Below are positions 52,522 through 60,869 of a DNA stretch of 64,000 nucleotides, in pieces. Made by a program: the position numbers and the translations under genes. Source of the DNA: CAYQQQ01 sp964420125 (GTDB lineage: Bacteria > Actinomycetota > Acidimicrobiia > Acidimicrobiales > Microtrichaceae); contig CAYQQQ010000003.1 in the NCBI GenBank assembly GCA_964420125.1, positions 164,057-228,056 of the forward strand, written 5' to 3'. Under the pieces are notes generated by a model, which worked only from the letters and a program-made list of their open reading frames with translations, did not search any database and was not told the DNA's origin. Positions within the stretch are counted from its first letter, which is position 1; the number at the start of each line of letters is the position of its first letter.

Positions 52522-54090
52522 TCAGGTGGTCGCGTCGTGGCCCTCCCAGTACGGATCGCGCAGCTTCCGCTTGAACAGCTTGCCGCTCGGGTCCCGAGGT
52601 AGCGCCGCCACCACATCGATGGTGCGAGGATGCTTGAACTTGCCGAGGCGTCCCTCGATCCCGGCGAAGATCGTGGCGCGAAGGGCATCCTCGGCTGCTG
52701 CGTCGCCCGCCACCGTGGAGTCTGCCGGCTCGACGACCGCCTTGATCTCCTGACCCCAGTCCGGATGGGGGATCCCGAACACCGCGGCGTCGCGCACCTC
52801 GGGGACCTCCAGCAGCGCGGCCTCGATCTCGGCGGGGTAGATGTTCACGCCGCCGGAGAGGATGAGGTCGCTGCGCCGATCCTTGAGGAAGAGGTAGCCG
52901 TCCTCGTCCAGCAGGCCCCAGTCGCCCACGGTGAAGTAGCCGGGTACCCGGTTGGCCTCGGTCTTGGCCTTGTCGCCCTTGTACTCGAAGTCGGCCAGAG
53001 CCAGGGAGATGTACACGGTGCCCTCGTCGCCGGTGGGCACGTCCTCGTGGCGGTCGTCCAGGATGCGGATGTCGGAGCCGGGCCACGGCTTGCCCACCGA
53101 GCCGGGCTTGTCCAGCCACTCCTTGGCCGAGATGGTCGTGCCGCCGCCCTCGGTGGCGGCGTAGTACTCCCAGACGGCGTCACCCCACCAGTCGATCATC
53201 TGGCGCTTCACCTCGGGGGGGCACGGGGCCGCGGCGTGGACCATGGCCCGCAGGCAGGTCACGTCGTAGCGGTCGCGCTCCTCGGGGGGCACGGCCGCCA
53301 GGATCCGGTGGAACTGCGTCGGCACCATGTGGGACCAGGTGACCCGGTGCTCGTCGATCAGCTCCATCATCCGCACCGGATCCCACTTGTCCATCAGCAC
53401 TGCCGGGTGGCCCATGTGCAGGGCGGCGGCGAACCACATGAGCGGCGCCGTGTGGTACAGCGGCGAGCCGCAGATGTGCACGTTGCCGTCCTCGGCCACG
53501 ATGCCGAACATGCCCTGCAGGCCGGTGTAGAGCTCCGCCATGTCGTCGGGATCGATCTCCACCAACGAGCGGCGCACGCCCTTGGGGCGCCCGGTGGTGC
53601 CGGAGGTGTAGTGGGTGGCCTGACCGGCGGTGCGGTGGTCCGGGGTGTCGGTGGGTCGGCCGTCGGTGAGCTCCTCCCATGGGCGGAACCCGTCGATGGC
53701 GCCCACGGCGTACCAGGCGTCGGCCGCGAGGGCGGACTCCTGGCGGGCGCTGACCAGCGTGTCGGCGAAGCGCTCGTGGCCCACCACGACGCGGGCCTCG
53801 GCGTCGTCCACGATGTAGGCGATCTCCGGCCCGGCCAGGTGGTGGTTGACCGGTGTGATCCGCCAGCCCGCCTGGAGGGCGGCGAAGTACAGCTCGACCA
53901 TCGGGAGGTCGTTGGGTTGCACCACCACCAGCGAGTCGCCGGGTTCCATGCCGGCGGCGCGCAGCCCGTGCACGAGCTGGTTCGCCCGCGCCAGCAGGGC
54001 CCCACGGGTCACCGTGCGTCCGTCTGCGAAGATCAGCGCCGTGGCCTCCGGCTCACGCTCGGCCAACCGCCAGAACCCGTACTCACCCAT
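52522..54090 (-). CDS. AMP-dependent acyl-CoA synthetase
   Basis: A 522-residue adenylate-forming acid:CoA ligase. It has TSGTTGRPKGVRR, the PLYHTAPLMW region, YAATEGGG, VGDWGLLDEDGYLFLKDR with the catalytic Asp and Arg, SGGVNIYPAEIEAAL and RDPSGKLFKRKLRDPYW with the C-terminal Lys. It differs from the two FadD19-like genes in the core motif (TSGTTGRPKGVRR) and falls nearer to medium-chain or FadD4/FadD12-type ligases; the acid is unknown. ATG 54090 has GGGG upstream. No KstR-type box is seen in front of it. Confidence 0.91.
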   Translation of the reverse strand: MGEYGFWRLAEREPEATALIFADGRTVTRGALLARANQLVHGLRAAGMEPGDSLVVVQPNDLPMVELYFAALQAGWRITPVNHHLAGPEIAYIVDDAEARVVVGHERFADTLVSARQESALAADAWYAVGAIDGFRPWEELTDGRPTDTPDHRTAGQATHYTSGTTGRPKGVRRSLVEIDPDDMAELYTGLQGMFGIVAEDGNVHICGSPLYHTAPLMWFAAALHMGHPAVLMDKWDPVRMMELIDEHRVTWSHMVPTQFHRILAAVPPEERDRYDVTCLRAMVHAAAPCPPEVKRQMIDWWGDAVWEYYAATEGGGTTISAKEWLDKPGSVGKPWPGSDIRILDDRHEDVPTGDEGTVYISLALADFEYKGDKAKTEANRVPGYFTVGDWGLLDEDGYLFLKDRRSDLILSGGVNIYPAEIEAALLEVPEVRDAAVFGIPHPDWGQEIKAVVEPADSTVAGDAAAEDALRATIFAGIEGRLGKFKHPRTIDVVAALPRDPSGKLFKRKLRDPYWEGHDATT

Positions 54091-54288
54091 GTGGGAACCC
54101 CCTCGGTGCCCCGCTCGGACCCGTGGGACCGGTTGCTGACGGGGCGTCAGATCGTCGGCGCGTCAGGGTAGGTGCCGGTCGGTGACGGGCGCAACGGAGC
54201 CCGGATGCGCCGCAGCGGGGAAAAACCTTGCTAGACAGGAAGGCGTCTCTGCACGTGCTTCCGTGAACTTCAACGAAAGGGGCTTCCC

Positions 54289-55851
54289 ATGCCCACCCCC
54301 CGAACGCACCGTGGTGCGGTCGCCACCATCCTGACGGTGGCGTTCGCCCTCCTGCTCGCCGCCTGTGGCGGAGGTGACGAGAAGTCCAAGAGCTCCGACA
54401 CGAAGGACACCGTCGAGAAGTCCACGGGCTCGATCGACGACGTCGAGAGCTCGACCGTGCAGATCCTGGTGGAAGGCGAGGTGCGCGACCCCGAGGGTGT
54501 GACCGGCTTCGCCGGGTCCGGCTCGGGGTTCATCATCGATCCGTCCGGGCTGGTCGTCACCAACAACCACGTGGTGACCGGCGCCGGCACGGTGAAGGTG
54601 CGTCTGGCGGAGGACGACGAGGTCGCCGCCAAGGTGATCGGGGTGTCGGAGTGCTCCGACCTCGCCCTGCTGCAGCTCACCGAGGGCGACGACTACGAGG
54701 CGCTGAGCTGGTACGACGGCGAGACCAAGCCGCCGATGGACGTCTACGCCGCCGGGTTCCCGCTGGGCGAGGAGGAGTACACGGTCACCAAGGGCGTGGT
54801 GAGCAAGGCCGAGGCCAACGGCCAATGGGAGTGGGCGTCGGTCAGCAAGGCCATCGAGCACGACGCCGCCATCCAGCCCGGCAACTCCGGCGGTCCGCTG
54901 GTCAACGACGACGGCGAGGTCGTCGGGGTGAACTACGCCGGCTACGACTTCGCGGGCAAGGGCACCGAGCAGTACTGGGCCATCAGCTCCGAGCTGGCCC
55001 AGGACGTCATCTCCGACATCCAGGAGGCGGACGCCGACGAGCTCTCCATCGGCGTGAACGGCCAGGCCTTCGTCGACGAGGAGGCGGGCATCGCCGGTGT
55101 GTGGGTCAGCGGCGTCAAGCCCGGTGGTGTCGCCGAGGAGGCCGGCATCATGCCCGGCGACGTCATCAGCTCCCTCAACGGCGTCACCCTCGACAGCGGC
55201 ACCATGGAGGAGTACTGCGACGTGCTGCGCTCGGCCGACCTCGAGGAGGAGATCGCCGTGCGGGTCATCCGCTTCGACACCGGCGAGCTGCTCGAGGGCG
55301 ACCTGAACAGCGACGAGCCCCTCGAGGTGAGCTACTCCTTCGCCGAGGAGTACGGCGACGACCTCGAGGAAGGCGACACCGAAGAGGTGGCCAGCTTCGT
55401 CGAGGTGAGCGACGACACCGGCGAGATCACCACGGTGATCCCCGACACCTGGAGCGACGTCGACGGGACCTCGCAAGACCTCCTGGGAGTCGGCACGCCG
55501 CAGCCGACCCTGCAGGCCGCGCCGTCGCTGTCCGACTTCGACGCCAGCTCCGGCCCCGGCGTCGCCATCCTCACCCTGGACGGCTTCAGCGCCACCGGGG
55601 TCGACATCAACACCGTGCTCGACGGCGCGGTCGAGGGCTCCGGGTGCACCGAGCAGACCCGCGACCAGTACACGACCGACGAGCTGACCGGGCCCTTCGC
55701 CATCGCCGACTGCGACGGCATCGTGGTGGTGATCCTGACCGCCACCTCCAACTACAACCCCGACACCTTCGTCATGGTCATCGGCGCCGCGGTCACCGAC
55801 GCCGACCTCGGCTACATCGACGAGGCGATCTACAACCTCGTGATCGCCTGA
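54289..55851 (+). CDS. Trypsin-like serine protease lipoprotein with PDZ and extra C-terminal domain
   Basis: A 520-residue exported HtrA-like protease. A signal peptide ends in a clean lipobox LLAAC (Cys26), and a Lys/Ser/Asp-rich linker follows. The chymotrypsin-fold domain has the His in NNHVV, the Asp in CSDLALLQL and the Ser in PGNSGGPL. A PDZ domain spans about 260-360 (GVWVSGVKPGGVAEEAGIMPGDVI). The last about 150 residues form a further domain (VIPDTWSDVDG, then SDFDASSGPGVAILTLDG) with two Cys (CTEQTRDQYT, CDGIVV) that I cannot name. AAAGGGG lies 6 nt before the ATG. It likely acts in envelope protein quality control. Confidence 0.92.
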   Translation: MPTPRTHRGAVATILTVAFALLLAACGGGDEKSKSSDTKDTVEKSTGSIDDVESSTVQILVEGEVRDPEGVTGFAGSGSGFIIDPSGLVVTNNHVVTGAGTVKVRLAEDDEVAAKVIGVSECSDLALLQLTEGDDYEALSWYDGETKPPMDVYAAGFPLGEEEYTVTKGVVSKAEANGQWEWASVSKAIEHDAAIQPGNSGGPLVNDDGEVVGVNYAGYDFAGKGTEQYWAISSELAQDVISDIQEADADELSIGVNGQAFVDEEAGIAGVWVSGVKPGGVAEEAGIMPGDVISSLNGVTLDSGTMEEYCDVLRSADLEEEIAVRVIRFDTGELLEGDLNSDEPLEVSYSFAEEYGDDLEEGDTEEVASFVEVSDDTGEITTVIPDTWSDVDGTSQDLLGVGTPQPTLQAAPSLSDFDASSGPGVAILTLDGFSATGVDINTVLDGAVEGSGCTEQTRDQYTTDELTGPFAIADCDGIVVVILTATSNYNPDTFVMVIGAAVTDADLGYIDEAIYNLVIA

Positions 55852-55873
55852 GCTCCCACACCGTCGAAGCGGA

Positions 55874-55908
55874 TCGGACCCCGGCGCCGTCTCGGTGCCG
55901 GGGTCCGA
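55874..55908. terminator. Bidirectional terminator-like hairpin
   Basis: A 16-nt inverted repeat (55874-55889 and 55893-55908) pairs with one mismatch around a 3-nt loop. It sits between the protease gene and the convergent VWA gene. There is no long T tract, as is common in GC-rich actinobacteria. It probably ends transcripts from both sides. Confidence 0.7.
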
Positions 55909-55935
55909 CGCGTAGGTCCCGGTCGCGCCCGAGCA

Positions 55936-56844
55936 TCAGCTCAGCACGCGCCCCAGGGCCTCGACCGCCGCCGACGGCCCGCCGAGCTCCGTCCAGCGGG
56001 CCCCCACCGCCTCCGCCAGCGCCTCTGCGTCTGCGGTGTCCCCCGCCGGCGCCAGCACCACCAGCTCGTCGATGCCGGCGGTGTGGGGGAGCGGATCCCC
56101 GCCGGAGGTGCTGCGGCAGTCCGACAGCAGCACCGCCAGTCGTCGCCCGGCGTCCGATCGCCCCAGCTGGCGCGCCGCGGTGCGCAGCGCCAGACCCACG
56201 TCGGTGACGCCGTGGCCCCGCAGCCGCAGCACGTCGGTGACCACGTCCTCGGTGTTGCGCTGCTCGCCCTGGGCCTTCACCACCACCGCCCGATCGGAGA
56301 AGCACACCACCGAGCAGTCGAGCGGTGCCCGCAGCACCACCGCTGCCGCGGCGACGGCCGCCGTGGCCAGGCGGTCGCCGGCCATCGACCCCGAGCGGTC
56401 CACCAGCAGGCACACGGCGGTGGCCGGTCGCCGCCAGGCCGACACGACCAGGCCGTCACCGGCGCGCGCCGGACCGGCCGCGATGGCCTCCATCGAGGCG
56501 TCGAGGTCGAGGTCGCCGTCCGCGCTGCCCAGCGGCACCCGGCGGAGCTTGCCGACCCCTCGGCGGGACGCGGTCCCGCGGCGGGCCACGTCCACCACGA
56601 TGCGTCCGGCGAGGCGGCGCGCCAGCTCCCTCAGCACAGGGTCCGTGGCTCCGGTCAGGTCGGCCAGCAGGGCCAGCGCCTCGTCGGCGGACTCCTCGAA
56701 CACCTCTCGGAACGCGTCCTCGTCCAGCACGCCGACCTCTGCGCTGACCTGCTCGAAGCGGGGGTGACGGGCGAGGTCGCGGCGCGACGCCGTGCGGCGC
56801 CCGGCCTCGGCGACCGCTCGCCGCGCCTCGTCGCCTTCGGCCAC
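55936..56844 (-). CDS. VWA domain protein (MoxR partner)
   Basis: A 302-residue protein. The N-terminal half is helical and Arg/Ala-rich (about 1-120); the C-terminal half is a von Willebrand A domain with the MIDAS motif LLVDRSGSMAGDR (DxSxS). Further signatures are VVCFSDRAVVV and LLSDCRSTSGGDPL. VWA proteins act with MoxR AAA+ ATPases as a chaperone pair for metal or cofactor insertion. It follows the MoxR gene by 41 nt. GTG 56844 is preferred because AGAGGA lies 4 nt upstream; other GTG/ATG codons are possible. Confidence 0.87.
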   Translation of the reverse strand: MAEGDEARRAVAEAGRRTASRRDLARHPRFEQVSAEVGVLDEDAFREVFEESADEALALLADLTGATDPVLRELARRLAGRIVVDVARRGTASRRGVGKLRRVPLGSADGDLDLDASMEAIAAGPARAGDGLVVSAWRRPATAVCLLVDRSGSMAGDRLATAAVAAAAVVLRAPLDCSVVCFSDRAVVVKAQGEQRNTEDVVTDVLRLRGHGVTDVGLALRTAARQLGRSDAGRRLAVLLSDCRSTSGGDPLPHTAGIDELVVLAPAGDTADAEALAEAVGARWTELGGPSAAVEALGRVLS

Positions 56845-56885
56845 CTGGTCCTCTCCCGACGGCCTGGCCCCACCGGGCGGTGGGG

Positions 56886-57836
56886 TCAGGCTTTTCCCGC
56901 GTCGCCGTCGTGTGCGCCGTCGTCCGGCTCTGCTCGTGGGCCCTCCGGGCCGAACCAGCGGCCCCACAGCTCCTCGACGAGCTGCTCCGCAGGACCGGCG
57001 AACCCCTCGCGGAGCCGGAGGCGTCCGGACAGGGCCAGCAGGGCGGCGTCCAGGGTGACCGAGGGATCGCCCGGGTCGGTGGCCCGAAGGCGGGCCAGCT
57101 CCACGCACAACAGGACGTGGTCGATGGCGCCGCGCACCGAGGAGCCCGTGCGGACCTCGGGATGGCGGCGGCTGTCGCGGACCATCCCCACGCTGGCCGC
57201 CAGGTGCTCGGCGGCGACCTCGGCTTCCGGGCCGGCGGCGGCCTCCACGATCCGGGCCTCTTCCTCGGCGGATTGGTAGCCCATGGCCAGACGGCAGCAC
57301 CGGTCGTAGACGGCCGCGGCGATGCGCGCTGTGCCCACCGCATCGAAGGGGTTCATGGCGGCCACGAGCCGGAAGCCGGCGCTGGCGGTCACCCGACCCA
57401 GCCGGGGCACGTGGAGCTCGCCCTCGCTCATCACCGTGATCAGAACGTTGAGGGTCTCCTCGGGAACCCGGTTGATCTCCTCCACGTAGAGCAGGGAGCC
57501 GTCGCGCAGCGCCGAGACCAGCGGGCCGTCGACGAACACCTCCGGCACGTAGCCCTCGGCCAGCACCGCCGCCGGATCGAAGGTGCCCACCAGCCGAGCC
57601 GGGGTCAGCTCGGCGTTGCCCTCCACGAACTCGAAGCCGATCCCGGACTCCTCGGCGATGGCCCGCAGCACCGTCGACTTCCCGGTTCCGGGTGGGCCCT
57701 CGAGCAGCAGGTGCCGACCGGCCGCCAACGCCGCCACCACCGACTCCAGTTCGCGGGACCGCCCCACGACCCGGGTCGTGAGGCGGTCGAGGAGGGCCGG
57801 TCCATAGGCCGGCGCCGGTGCGTCGGCATCGCTCAC
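56886..57836 (-). CDS. MoxR-family AAA+ ATPase
   Basis: A 316-residue AAA+ protein with Walker A GPPGTGKST (about 47), the MoxR insert region (EGNAELTPARLVGTFDP), Walker B GSLLYVEEINR and sensor 1 RLVAAMNPFD, plus a C-terminal lid. It should work with the VWA protein next to it. Its GTG start overlaps the stop of the NDMA-type alcohol dehydrogenase gene in GTGA, so the ATPase is translated with the dehydrogenase. This suggests maturation of that enzyme or of the mycofactocin system. Confidence 0.93.
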   Translation of the reverse strand: MSDADAPAPAYGPALLDRLTTRVVGRSRELESVVAALAAGRHLLLEGPPGTGKSTVLRAIAEESGIGFEFVEGNAELTPARLVGTFDPAAVLAEGYVPEVFVDGPLVSALRDGSLLYVEEINRVPEETLNVLITVMSEGELHVPRLGRVTASAGFRLVAAMNPFDAVGTARIAAAVYDRCCRLAMGYQSAEEEARIVEAAAGPEAEVAAEHLAASVGMVRDSRRHPEVRTGSSVRGAIDHVLLCVELARLRATDPGDPSVTLDAALLALSGRLRLREGFAGPAEQLVEELWGRWFGPEGPRAEPDDGAHDGDAGKA

Positions 57837-58957
57837 AACGCCAGCACCCCGCGGATGTTCTTCCCGTCGCGCATGTCCTGGTAGCCCTCGTTCACCTTCT
57901 CCAGCGGGTAGCGGTTGGTGATGAGCTCGTCGAGCTTCAGGGTGCCCTCGCGGTACATCGACAGCAGCGCCGGGATGTCAGCGCGGGGGTTGCCCGATCC
58001 GAACACCGTGCCGGCCACGGTCTTGTTCATCATGGACAGCATGAAGAGGTTGAGGCTGACGTCGCTCTCCATCATGTTGCCGATGGCGGTCACCACGAGC
58101 GTGCCGCCCTTGCTCACCATCGACACCGCCGGCTCGATCATGTCGCCCTTCACCACGCCGGGCACCAGGATCACCGCGTCGCACATGTCGCCCCAGGTCA
58201 GCTCAGGCACCACCATCGCCGCCTCCTCCAGGGAGGAGTAGGCGTGGGTGGCCCCCATCTCCATCGCCGTCTCGCGCTTGAGCTCCACCGGGTCCACGGC
58301 GATGACGTGCTTCGCGCCGGCCATGCGGGCACCCTGCACGGCGTTGATGCCCACGCCGCCGCAGCCGATGACCATCACGCTGTCGCCCGGCTGCACCTTG
58401 GCCCGGTGCACCGCAGAGCCCCATCCGGTGGCCACGCCGCAGCTCACCAGGGCAACGACGTCGAGGGGGAGGTCGGGCTCCACCCGCACCAGCGAGGTCT
58501 CGGCGACCAGCAGCTTCTCGGAGAAGGTGCCGAGCTGGGCGAAGCGCGCTGCGTCGGCATCGCCGATCGTGTGGGAGTGGGCGCCCTCCTGGCGGGTCAT
58601 CATCTGCAGGTCGAACAGCTTGGAGCCTTCGTTGCACAGGTTCTGGCGCCCCGTGGAGCACCACCGGCAGCGCCCGCAGCTGGGGATGAACGACATGGCC
58701 ACGTGGTCGCCGGGCTGCACTCCGGTGACACCCGGTCCCACGGCGGTGACCACCCCGGAGCCCTCGTGACCGCCGATGAAGGGGAAGTGGGGCACGAGCA
58801 TGTCGCCCTGGACCACGTGCTCGTCGGAGTGGCACATGCCGGCGAACGCCGTGTCGACGAGCACCTCGCCCGGGCCGGGGTCGTCGAGGGTCAGGTCCTC
58901 GACCTTCCAGTCCTGGTGGTGTCCCCAGAGCACGGCGGCTCGCGTCGTCGTCGGCAT
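57833..58957 (-). CDS. NDMA-dependent alcohol dehydrogenase (mycofactocin-associated, zinc MDR family)
   Basis: A 374-residue zinc-dependent medium-chain dehydrogenase with a tightly held NAD that needs an external acceptor; in this family mycofactocin is thought to be the natural one (known as NDMA-dependent in vitro). Catalytic zinc ligands are Cys42 (in GMCHSDEH) and H64/E65 in GGHEGSG; structural zinc ligands are Cys 94, 97, 100 and 108 in CGRCRWC and NLC. The NAD loop is GCGGVG near 198. AGGGGG precedes ATG 58957. It is divergent from mftA, and MoxR and VWA genes follow it. Confidence 0.94.
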   Translation of the reverse strand: MPTTTRAAVLWGHHQDWKVEDLTLDDPGPGEVLVDTAFAGMCHSDEHVVQGDMLVPHFPFIGGHEGSGVVTAVGPGVTGVQPGDHVAMSFIPSCGRCRWCSTGRQNLCNEGSKLFDLQMMTRQEGAHSHTIGDADAARFAQLGTFSEKLLVAETSLVRVEPDLPLDVVALVSCGVATGWGSAVHRAKVQPGDSVMVIGCGGVGINAVQGARMAGAKHVIAVDPVELKRETAMEMGATHAYSSLEEAAMVVPELTWGDMCDAVILVPGVVKGDMIEPAVSMVSKGGTLVVTAIGNMMESDVSLNLFMLSMMNKTVAGTVFGSGNPRADIPALLSMYREGTLKLDELITNRYPLEKVNEGYQDMRDGKNIRGVLAL

Positions 58958-59042
58958 GGCTGCCCCCTGTGATCGGTCCACGCTCGTGCGCGGCTCGCAC
59001 AGTTCTACCGCAGCACGTCCTTCGGTGGGAACCGCCCGTCCG

Positions 59043-59086
59043 GGCGTCGAGGCGGCGTCGATGCGGCGTCGAGGCGGCGTCGGGGC
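59043..59086. repeat. Four tandem 11-nt repeats in the divergent mft/ADH promoter region
   Basis: Four adjoining 11-nt units (59043-59053, 59054-59064, 59065-59075, 59076-59086) read GGCGTCGAGGC, GGCGTCGATGC, GGCGTCGAGGC and GGCGTCGGGGC. The period is close to one helical turn, so equivalent bases lie on one face of the helix, as in direct-repeat operators. They lie 77 nt upstream of mftA and 86 nt upstream of the dehydrogenase gene. Confidence 0.75.
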
Positions 59087-59090
59087 CGTC

Positions 59091-59102
59091 AGGTCGCGAC
59101 CT
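59091..59102. promoter_or_regulatory. 12-nt perfect palindrome in the mft/ADH divergent region
   Basis: AGGTCGCGACCT is an exact palindrome, located 5 nt from the tandem repeats and 61 nt before mftA. It is a candidate dimer-binding operator. Confidence 0.5.
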
Positions 59103-59149
59103 CCGAGCCATGCCCGGGCCGGGTGGGTGCGAGCGCGGGACGGTCGTTC

Positions 59150-59155
59150 TACCAT
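59150..59155 (+). promoter_or_regulatory. -10 box for leaderless mftA
   Basis: TACCAT is 7 nt before ATG 59163. This favours that codon over the ATG at 59154, which lies inside the -10 box. Confidence 0.45.
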
Positions 59156-59162
59156 GGCCGCC

Positions 59163-59297
59163 ATGGACGCAGCTGCCACCGAACCACGATCCATCCACGA
59201 GCACCGGGGTGTCGACGGCGAGGTGGACGACGAGCTGCTGGAGGAGGAGCTCCTCGTGGAGGAGGTCTCCATCGACGGGATGTGCGGCGTCTACTGA
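59163..59297 (+). CDS. mftA: Mycofactocin precursor peptide
   Basis: A 44-residue peptide ending in IDGMCGVY, the conserved mycofactocin precursor tail whose last Val-Tyr pair becomes the redox cofactor core. The leader is very acidic (DDELLEEELLVEEV), as expected for recognition by MftB. It lies 46 nt before mftB and mftC. In known systems MftC decarboxylates the terminal Tyr and crosslinks it to Val, and MftE then cuts off the leader; mftE is not seen here. The start is set by the -10 box. Confidence 0.95.
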   Translation: MDAAATEPRSIHEHRGVDGEVDDELLEEELLVEEVSIDGMCGVY

Positions 59298-59343
59298 GCC
59301 CCGGCCGAGGGATGAGCACGGTGGACGCCTGCGGGGGGTAGCG

Positions 59344-59607
59344 ATGGATCTGGGGCAACCGTACGGGTTGGATCCGAGGGTGAGCCTGCGCCCGGAGGAG
59401 TTCGGCGCGTTGGTGTACCACTTCGGCAACCGCAAGCTGTCGTTCCTCAAGAGCCCGGACATGCTCCGGGTCCTCGAGCAGCTCGACGCCGAGCCGACCC
59501 TCGAGGGAGCGCTGGAGGCCGCCGGCATCGAGCGCCGTCGTTGGCCCACCTTCCTGAAGGCGCTCGAGTCGCTCGAGGCCTCGGAGATGGTACGTGCCCG
59601 CACCTGA
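59344..59607 (+). CDS. mftB: Mycofactocin peptide chaperone (RRE protein)
   Basis: An 87-residue RRE (RiPP recognition element) protein that delivers the precursor to MftC. It has YGLDPRVSLRPEEFGALVYHFGNRKLSFLKSPDMLRVLEQLD, the pattern of MftB proteins with the winged-helix and three beta-strands, then a helical end. It overlaps mftC by 14 nt, so the two are made together. ATG 59344 follows a GGGGGG stretch. Confidence 0.93.
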   Translation: MDLGQPYGLDPRVSLRPEEFGALVYHFGNRKLSFLKSPDMLRVLEQLDAEPTLEGALEAAGIERRRWPTFLKALESLEASEMVRART

Positions 59608-60757
59608 GTCCCTGCGAGACCCTCAGCCACCTGCGCCGCGTCGCTCGTTGACCCAGCAGTTCGCTCTGGGCCTCGGCGCGCCGATCTGTCTGACCTGGGA
59701 GCTGACCTACGGCTGCAACCTCGCCTGCGTGCACTGCCTTTCGTCGTCCGGTCGGCGGGATCCTCGGGAGCTGAGCACCGCCGAGTGCTTCGCCGTGGTG
59801 GACGAGCTGGCCGAGATGGGCGTGTTCTACGTGAACCTGGGTGGCGGGGAACCGATGCTGCGCCGAGACTTCGCGGAGATCGTCGACTACGCCGTCGATC
59901 GTCGGGTGGGGGTGAAGTTCTCGACCAACGGGACCTCGCTCGACGCCGCCGCAGCTCGACGCTTCGCCGCCATGGACCACCTCGACATCCAGATCTCCCT
60001 CGACGGCGCCACCGCAGAGGTCAACGACGCCCTTCGAGGCGCCGGCTCCTTCGATGCTGCGCTGGGGGCGATGGGTCACCTGGCGGAGGCAGGCTTCGGT
60101 GCGTTCAAGGTGTCGGTGGTGGCCACCCGCACCAACATCGACCAGCTGGACGCCTTCGAGGAGCTGGCCGATCGCTTCGGCGCCACCCTGCGGGTCACCC
60201 GCCTGCGGCCCTCCGGCAGGGGTGCGTCCAGCTGGCACGAGCTGCACCCCACCCAGGTGCAGCAGCGCCAGCTCTACCGGTGGCTGCTGGATCGCCCCGA
60301 AGTGCTCACCGGGGACTCCTTCTTCCACCTCTCGGCCCTCGGCGACCCGCTCCCCGGGTTGAACCTGTGCGGGGCGGGGCGGGTGGTCTGCCTCATCGAT
60401 CCGGTGGGGGACGTGTACGCCTGCCCGTTCGTGATCCACGACCGCTTCCGGGCCGGCAACGTGCGCGAGCCGGGCGGGTTCGCCGGCGTGTGGTCCGACA
60501 GCGAGCTGTTCGCCGAGCTCCGAGCGCCCGGCAGCCCGGGCGCCTGCAGCTCCTGTGGGAGCTTCGACTCGTGCCGGGGCGGGTGCATGGCCACGAAGTT
60601 CTTCGTGGGCCTCGACCTCGACGATCCCGACCCCGAGTGCGTCCACGGCGCGGCGGACGACCTCCTGGACATGCCGCTGGTGCCGCCGTCGCCGGGCCAG
60701 GACCACAGCCGCACGGCGGTGGCCGCGCCATCCCGACGCCGACGCGCGCCGCGCTGA
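59594..60757 (+). CDS. mftC: Mycofactocin radical SAM maturase
   Basis: A 387-residue radical SAM enzyme with the 4Fe-4S cluster motif Cys41-Cys45-Cys48 (GCNLACVHC), NLGGGEPML, the SPASM-type C-terminal cluster region with CGAGRVVC, YACPF, and CSSCGSFDSCRGGC, and a His/Asp-rich end with a late Cys (PECVHG). It turns the Tyr at the end of MftA into a decarboxylated crosslink with Val. The GTG start overlaps mftB. The tail after about 355 is basic and disordered. In other genomes mftD, mftE and mftF follow; here they do not. Confidence 0.95.
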   Translation: MPAPESLRDPQPPAPRRSLTQQFALGLGAPICLTWELTYGCNLACVHCLSSSGRRDPRELSTAECFAVVDELAEMGVFYVNLGGGEPMLRRDFAEIVDYAVDRRVGVKFSTNGTSLDAAAARRFAAMDHLDIQISLDGATAEVNDALRGAGSFDAALGAMGHLAEAGFGAFKVSVVATRTNIDQLDAFEELADRFGATLRVTRLRPSGRGASSWHELHPTQVQQRQLYRWLLDRPEVLTGDSFFHLSALGDPLPGLNLCGAGRVVCLIDPVGDVYACPFVIHDRFRAGNVREPGGFAGVWSDSELFAELRAPGSPGACSSCGSFDSCRGGCMATKFFVGLDLDDPDPECVHGAADDLLDMPLVPPSPGQDHSRTAVAAPSRRRRAPR

Positions 60758-60829
60758 GCACCCGGGGCGAGCGCGTTCGAGGCCGACGGCGCTCAAGGCA
60801 GGGACCCGGATGCGCCGAAGTCCCCTGTA

Positions 60830-60850
60830 GACCGCTCGCCGCGAGCGGTC
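60830..60850. terminator. Hairpin between mftC and the DUF1800 gene
   Basis: A perfect 9-nt stem GACCGCTCG/CGAGCGGTC closes a 3-nt loop, 20 nt before the GTG of the next gene. There is no T tract. It may end mftABC transcription or act as an operator for the DUF1800/DUF1501 pair. Confidence 0.45.
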
Positions 60851-60869
60851 ACGAGGTCGGGGGCAGCAC

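Noticed and set aside
52400..54288. A KstR-type box in front of the third acyl-CoA synthetase
   Set aside because: No AACnnGTT motif with the flanking T and A was found upstream of 54090.
59154..59162. ATG 59154 as the mftA start
   Set aside because: It lies within the -10 box TACCAT; ATG 59163 is at leaderless spacing.
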